A stretch of 10,094 nucleotides of DNA from Deltaproteobacteria bacterium (GTDB lineage Bacteria > Desulfobacterota > Desulfobacteria > C00003060 > C00003106). The position numbers and the translations under genes were made by a program. The notes under the pieces were generated by a model. It worked only from the letters and a program-made list of their open reading frames with translations, was not told the DNA's origin and ran no database searches. The stretch is taken from NCBI GenBank assembly GCA_019314005.1, contig JAFDAE010000052.1:1-10094 (forward strand), read 5' to 3'. This document shows, in pieces, positions 5,683-10,094 of the stretch. The number at the start of each line of letters is the position of its first letter. Position 1 is the stretch's first letter.

Positions 5683-8385
5683 ATGGAACAAAACGACAAA
5701 AAAACTCAAGCGCCTGACTCAAAGAATGCACCCGACAAGAAGTCCTCAGGGGCGAAAACCTCATTGCGAATCGGTGAAATATTAGTTAAAGAAGGCCTCG
5801 TAACCAAGGAGGCAGTTCAGAAGGCGCTTGCCATTCAACGGCAGGAAGCAGCGATACGCAAACTCCCCTTAGGCCAGGTCCTCGTAAAAAACGGAGCATT
5901 ATCAGAATCCGGCCTGGAAGATCTCCTCAACCATCCCGACCTCAAAAGGAATATAGGAACATTAGCGATTGACAAATGTTTGCTTACGAAAGATCAACTG
6001 GAATTTTGCTTACAAAACAAAAAACCGGCTCAACTTATAGGGGATGTCCTTATTAAGAAGGGGCTGCTTGACCCTGAAGACGTTGGAAAGCTGCTCAAGG
6101 AGCAGATCAATGCTCCAAAGCTCGGGGAGTTGGGAGTCAAGCTAAAATTAATCAGCCAGAAGGACCTTGAAGTCGCTCTAAGAATACAAAAATCCTCCCG
6201 CATATTAGGTGAAATTTTATGCGATTTAAACTTCGTCAATCCTGTTGATCTTAACTACGTGCTTAACAAATATAATAAGCAGATGGAGCTTGGTGAGATT
6301 CTTTTAACGCTCGGCAATATAAACAAACAACAACTCAATACCGCCCGTCAGGAGCAGTCGTACAGCTCAGATTCTCTGGGTCAGGTACTGGTAAAGAAAA
6401 AGTTTATAACTCCGGAACAGCTCCAATTTGCTTTGTCTAAACAGTACAATGTCCCCTTTAAGGATCTGACCGACTTCGTATACGGCGACTCAGCAAAAAA
6501 AACCCTATCCGGTATTGTCAGTCAAAAGTATGCTGAAAAAAATCTGGTTCTGCCGATTTCATTGGAGGGCAGCAGCCTGACCTTAGCACTCTTTAAGCCA
6601 ACTCTTCTGAATATCGTGTACGAACTGAAGAACATGTACGGGCACTTGCGTGTATCGTGCATACTCATAACACAAAAGAAATTTGAAGAACTTTTTGAGA
6701 TACTCTACAGCAAGCGTCTTGGTCGCAGCAGTTCAGCGGATCAACTGGCAGGGGCAGAGGACGACGAAGATGTCGACTTCATGGAGCTTAGTCTTGATGA
6801 AGAGATGGAAGGAAATGATTCGGAGACGGCTGTTTATGGAGTAAAAGATATTGAAGCTGAAGAGTTGGTAAACTTTATCGTCAAATACGGCATTATAAAT
6901 AATGCAAGCGATATTCACATTGAGCAGGATCGCAAGGGGATAAAGCTTCGTTATCGAATGGACGGTGTCCTGCGAGAAACGAGCATAGGGTGGTTGAAGG
7001 AAAAGATTCAAGAAAAGGTCGGCGCTGTTATTTCCCGTATTAAGGTCATGTCAAACCTTGATATCGCAGAGAAACGCCTCCCACAAGACGGTGTTTTCCG
7101 TATCAACTATTATGATAAAGGGGACGACAAAAAGTTCGATCTTGATTTCCGGGTCGCCACCTGCCGCGGCATTACAGGAGAAAATGTAACAGTTCGAATC
7201 CTTGATTCCCGCAAGGCCAATGTCGGCCTTGCAAATTTGAACCATTCCCCTCACGTGCTGGACCCGTTTAAGACCCTTCTTAAGAGCTCTGCGGGGATGA
7301 TCCTGGTGTCCGGCCCAACGGGAAGCGGGAAGTCGTCAACACTGTATGGCGCCCTGCAATACGTGTACGACCCAGGCATAAAAATTATAACCGCGGAAGA
7401 CCCCATCGAATATAGCTTTCCCGGTATCATGCAAACCCAGATAAACCCCAAGATCGGTCTCACCTTTTCAAGACTCTTGCGCTCCTTTCTCAGGCTTGAC
7501 CCTGATGTGATACTCGTGGGCGAGATACGTGATGAGGAAACAGCAAAGATCGGCTTTGACGCCGCCCAAACCGGACACCTTCTGCTGAGTACCATCCATA
7601 CCAATGATGCTATAAGCGCTGTCCCGAGGCTTCTTGACCTTAATGTAGAATACGGTCAAATATCATCCTGCCTCATGTGTGTTCTTGCCCAAAGACTGGT
7701 ACGGAGGATTTGTCCCTCTTGCAGTAAAGAATATGTCCCCGGGGAAGATGAGTGGGGCCTGGTTTTTAAGAGATATCCGGCCCATCTCACTTTTTATAAA
7801 GGACAGGGTTGTGATGCATGCAACTTTACGGGATATAAAGGACGCACTCTTCTTTCGGAGGTCTTTGTCGTAAACAATGAAATTTCCCAGGCCCTGAATA
7901 GAGGGCTTGACGTGGACGGCATCACAAAGTTGGCAATAGAAAGCGGTATGAAGACCATGCTCGAGGACGGTCTATTAAAAATGAACGATACAACGCTATC
8001 AGAAATTATCAGGGTGATCCCCCACGACATGATAAAAGAGTTTCGCTCAAGGGAGCAGGCGCAGGACGTGGCCGACTTTCTCATTGAGAGCCTGTTGGGG
8101 GATGGTGGAGGTTCTCCTAAGAAAGCCGACGACGTATCACCTGGAAGCTTTCAGATATCCAACCCTGAGACAGAACGAGTGACGCTGGACCTAATACAAC
8201 AAAAATATGAAAGTCTCAGGGCCAGCTCAGGCCAGACCGATAGCACAGTAGACAGTTCTCTGTTTAAAGAATTCATCGCTGAGAATTTTTATAATATCTG
8301 TTCACAATATAAATGTAAGACGGTAACTTTTAACATTGAAAACAACGCAGGGACTGTAGAGATTGTAGCTGTTCCCGACTCTTAA
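5683..8385 (+). CDS. PilB/GspE-type assembly ATPase with eight MshEN-like half-motifs and a C-terminal extension
   Basis: This 900-residue cytoplasmic hexameric motor would power type IV pilus extension or type II secretion. Residues 29-258 hold eight half-motifs of the LGxxLxxxGxIxxxxLxxAL kind, with the Gly at 31, 64, 92, 120, 148, 176, 204 and 233; paired half-motifs form the c-di-GMP-binding MshEN domain. The region 259-345 resembles the rest of the GSPII_E N-domain, followed by an acidic linker (350-385). The ATPase has Walker A GPTGSGKS (544-551), Asp box ITAEDPIEY, Walker B DPDVILVGEIRDEET with E614, His box GHLLLSTIHT (H631, H639), and the zinc tetracysteine C677/C680...C710/C713, which is typical of PilB/GspE and absent from retraction ATPases. 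Residues ~785-900 are an unrecognised extension. The usual length is ~500-580. An AAGGGG lies 17 nt before the ATG, which is too far; translation may depend on leader folding. Confidence 0.92.
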   Translation: MEQNDKKTQAPDSKNAPDKKSSGAKTSLRIGEILVKEGLVTKEAVQKALAIQRQEAAIRKLPLGQVLVKNGALSESGLEDLLNHPDLKRNIGTLAIDKCLLTKDQLEFCLQNKKPAQLIGDVLIKKGLLDPEDVGKLLKEQINAPKLGELGVKLKLISQKDLEVALRIQKSSRILGEILCDLNFVNPVDLNYVLNKYNKQMELGEILLTLGNINKQQLNTARQEQSYSSDSLGQVLVKKKFITPEQLQFALSKQYNVPFKDLTDFVYGDSAKKTLSGIVSQKYAEKNLVLPISLEGSSLTLALFKPTLLNIVYELKNMYGHLRVSCILITQKKFEELFEILYSKRLGRSSSADQLAGAEDDEDVDFMELSLDEEMEGNDSETAVYGVKDIEAEELVNFIVKYGIINNASDIHIEQDRKGIKLRYRMDGVLRETSIGWLKEKIQEKVGAVISRIKVMSNLDIAEKRLPQDGVFRINYYDKGDDKKFDLDFRVATCRGITGENVTVRILDSRKANVGLANLNHSPHVLDPFKTLLKSSAGMILVSGPTGSGKSSTLYGALQYVYDPGIKIITAEDPIEYSFPGIMQTQINPKIGLTFSRLLRSFLRLDPDVILVGEIRDEETAKIGFDAAQTGHLLLSTIHTNDAISAVPRLLDLNVEYGQISSCLMCVLAQRLVRRICPSCSKEYVPGEDEWGLVFKRYPAHLTFYKGQGCDACNFTGYKGRTLLSEVFVVNNEISQALNRGLDVDGITKLAIESGMKTMLEDGLLKMNDTTLSEIIRVIPHDMIKEFRSREQAQDVADFLIESLLGDGGGSPKKADDVSPGSFQISNPETERVTLDLIQQKYESLRASSGQTDSTVDSSLFKEFIAENFYNICSQYKCKTVTFNIENNAGTVEIVAVPDS

Positions 8386-8397
8386 TCAAGAAACGGT

Positions 8398-9714
8398 ATG
8401 ACTAGAACAATTACTATCACGAGTGGAAAGGGAGGCGTCGGAAAAACAAACATCAGCGTCAACCTGGCTCTACACTTGGCGACATTAGGTCACCGGACAT
8501 GCCTGTTTGATGCAGACCTGGGTTTAGCCAACATCAACATCCTCTTGGGGCTAAACCCCGAGCACGATCTGGAAGATTTAATTCTCAATCGCCGCACTCT
8601 CCAAGATATTATTATACAAGATTACAAAGGGATCGATATCATTCCCGGCAGTTCAGGCACAGAAAAGATGGCCAACCTTGAAGATGACCAAGTGGACCAT
8701 CTGATCCGGTCTTTTTCTGAACTCGACGGATATGACTTTTTGATTTTTGATACCTCGGCTGGTGTCTCAAGAAACGTTATATCCTTCTGTTTGGCTTCTT
8801 CAGAAGTAGTGCTGATCATAACACCTGAACCCACCTCGATGACCGATGCTTATGCACTATTAAAGATACTGTCCCTAAACGGGTTCAAAGGGACGGCAAA
8901 GATTGTGGTGAATCAGTGCAAAAGCATCCCAATTGCCAAGTTTGTCTATAATAAGTTCAAAGAGACAGTAAAAAAATATCTTCCTATAGACGTTATGCCG
9001 CTCGGTATTGTTATTCATGATAAAAAAGTGGTGGAGGCTGTCAAAGCACAACAGCCGCTGGTATTGCTCTATCCTGAATCGAATGCTTCCAAGTGCATTA
9101 AAAATATTACAAAACATCTCTTGGAAAACAAGCCGAAGAATTTGGAAGCTGCCGGCAGGGCATCATTCTGGACAAGGTGTCTACAGCTAATAAAAAGCCC
9201 ATTGAACTTAACCGGATCCAAAAAAGAAGAACCGGACACAGCGCTTGAATCCTCCAACCAAGACATGCAGCAAGGACCACCTCAAGCTGCTCCAGAGGAG
9301 TCTGTCACGCAACAGGCCCCTGACAAAGAAAAACCGGACACAACGCAGACCTCCGATAAAGACATGCAGGGAGGGCCACCTCAAGCTGCTCCAGAGGAGT
9401 CTATTGCGCCGCAAGCCCCTGACAAAGAAAAACCAACCGCTGTAACATCCGGTCCTGCCGGGCATAAAAGTACGTCAGATATGGAACAGGGTGTTTATCT
9501 CTTGATGAGCAAAGCTATTGACAGTATAGAATCCGTTTCTCAAGAGCTTCAACTTATGAGAAAAGCTATTGAGGACGGGGGTGGTAATGGCCTTGGTATG
9601 AACAAATCAGCTGACAATAGACAAAGCACACTACATCCTAATGCAATAATCTTAGACTTTGACGCTTATCAGAAACAAAATGACACAAATACAGATGCAA
9701 AAAACGATGAATAA
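8398..9714 (+). CDS. MinD/FlhG-like ParA-family ATPase with repeat-containing C-terminal tail
   Basis: The 438-residue product begins with a MinD/FlhG (FleN/YlxH) ATPase domain (1-~250): deviant Walker A SGKGGVGKTN (9-18; K11 signature, K16), DADLGLANINILLG (38-51), and Walker B region FLIFDTSAGVS (114-124), where DTPAG is commoner. Such ATPases set the position or number of flagella, pili or other polar machines. After about residue 250 comes a Pro/Gln/Glu/Lys-rich linker with a 33-residue duplication (QDMQQGPPQAAPEES... and KDMQGGPPQAAPEES..., 289-321 and from 322), then a short helix likely to be a coiled coil (about 364-391) and a polar C-terminus. I see no clear MinD-type membrane-targeting helix at the end. 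The gene starts 12 nt after the upstream stop and overlaps the next gene, so it is in the same operon; its job is probably to place or regulate that motor. The Shine-Dalgarno (AAGAAA) is weak. Confidence 0.88.
   Translation: MTRTITITSGKGGVGKTNISVNLALHLATLGHRTCLFDADLGLANINILLGLNPEHDLEDLILNRRTLQDIIIQDYKGIDIIPGSSGTEKMANLEDDQVDHLIRSFSELDGYDFLIFDTSAGVSRNVISFCLASSEVVLIITPEPTSMTDAYALLKILSLNGFKGTAKIVVNQCKSIPIAKFVYNKFKETVKKYLPIDVMPLGIVIHDKKVVEAVKAQQPLVLLYPESNASKCIKNITKHLLENKPKNLEAAGRASFWTRCLQLIKSPLNLTGSKKEEPDTALESSNQDMQQGPPQAAPEESVTQQAPDKEKPDTTQTSDKDMQGGPPQAAPEESIAPQAPDKEKPTAVTSGPAGHKSTSDMEQGVYLLMSKAIDSIESVSQELQLMRKAIEDGGGNGLGMNKSADNRQSTLHPNAIILDFDAYQKQNDTNTDAKNDE
9262..9434 (+). repeat. 99 bp in-frame tandem duplication in the ParA-like gene
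   Basis: The unit beginning GACATGCAG at 9262 recurs at 9361. The second copy is matched for about 74 bp, to GACAAAGAAAAACC ending at 9434. The period is 99 bp, so 33 codons are added without a frame change. Shared cores such as CCACCTCAAGCTGCTCCAGA are identical at the DNA level, so the duplication is probably recent or kept uniform by recombination. Confidence 0.85.
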
Positions 9715-10094
9715 GAACAAGACCAATACGGACAAATTAATAAAAACCATCGAACAGATCCCTACCATTCCGATTATTGCCAACAAAATCATGGGAATCA
9801 TCGGGAATGAAGATACCTCTTTTAAAAAGCTTGTAGGACTTGTCGAAAAAGACCAGGCATTAGCCGTTAAACTATTAAAAGTTGCGAATTCGGCCTTTTA
9901 CGGACTCTTGAGTAAGGTAAGCTCTCTTGAACACGCGTTAGTTGTATTGGGCACTAAAGAAGTAAAATCTATTGTATTAGGTTTTTCCGTCCACAATTTC
10001 TTTTCCCACAACAGCGATGGCACCTTTGACCGCACACAATTCTGGAAACATTCTATTATATGCAGCCAGGTTGCCAAACTATTGGGGAGACGTT
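9707..10094 (+). CDS. HDOD-domain signalling protein (3' end cut by window)
   Basis: The first 129 residues are present. After a polar start comes the HDOD signature: IEQIPTIPIIANKIM (15-29), then LVEKDQALAVKLLKVANSAF (43-62), YG, KVSSLEHALVVLGTKEVKSI (70-89), and FWKHSIICSQVAKLLGRR (112-129). HDOD domains are related to HD phosphohydrolases but lack the metal-binding residues and act as signalling or scaffold modules, often near motility and c-di-GMP genes. What follows the domain is outside the window. ATG 9707 overlaps the upstream stop by 8 nt; an in-frame ATG at 9695 is an alternative, and neither has a clear Shine-Dalgarno, so coupling to the upstream gene is likely. It belongs to the pilB-like operon. 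Confidence 0.88.
   Translation, partial: MNKNKTNTDKLIKTIEQIPTIPIIANKIMGIIGNEDTSFKKLVGLVEKDQALAVKLLKVANSAFYGLLSKVSSLEHALVVLGTKEVKSIVLGFSVHNFFSHNSDGTFDRTQFWKHSIICSQVAKLLGRR

Noticed and set aside
9208..9465. Repeated Leu/Arg-rich minus-strand frame with internal repeats
   Set aside because: It is the shadow of the 99 bp duplication in the ParA-like gene; the repeat pattern is explained by the plus-strand linker.

Overview
The window looks like a piece of a Desulfobacterota (deltaproteobacterial) chromosome or metagenome contig. This is inferred from the large Cache/PAS sensor kinase with Cys-rich PAS domains, the long PurN variant, the type IV pilus/type II secretion ATPase followed by a MinD/FlhG-like ATPase and an HDOD protein, a sigma-54-type promoter, and a candidate selenocysteine codon. 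I could not run a database search, so the lineage is an inference.

Layout. (1) 1-2427, minus strand: a membrane sensor histidine kinase (dCache, two PAS, HisKA_2, HATPase), cut by the left edge a few residues before its expected end. (2) 2428-2984: a divergent control region. It holds a ~160 bp imperfect-palindrome element (copy A), two face-to-face sigma-70-like promoters meeting at a 10 bp palindrome, a 9-codon mini-ORF, and a second repeat with GGTTCA-type inverted ends. (3) 2985-5246, plus strand: a compact cluster of purN-like formyltransferase, pcm, a YqaA/DedA-type membrane protein, and a 48-residue membrane protein. The last of these appears to use UGA as selenocysteine: its Cys-type motif reads U-L-A-C, and a SECIS-like hairpin sits just behind the UGA. 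A conventional gene caller would end this gene at residue 40 or miss it. (4) 5247-5682: non-coding, with a textbook GG-N10-GC sigma-54 promoter followed by copy B of the palindromic element. (5) 5683-10094, plus strand: a likely operon of a 900-residue PilB/GspE-type ATPase, a MinD/FlhG-like ATPase with a long repeat-containing tail, and an HDOD-domain protein cut by the right edge.

How it fits together. The right-hand operon combines a pilus or secretion motor, a spatial or number regulator and a signalling adaptor, and is probably switched by sigma-54. The motor carries eight regularly spaced MshEN-like half-motifs, so c-di-GMP may control it, possibly at several sites. The kinase on the left and the motor operon on the right each carry one copy of the same element in the same orientation, ending 29 and 30 nt before the start codon, inside the predicted 5' leader. 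That may be coincidental insertion of a MITE-like repeat, or a shared leader-RNA control element. The strongest candidates for something previously undescribed are the mini-selenoprotein and this paired leader element.
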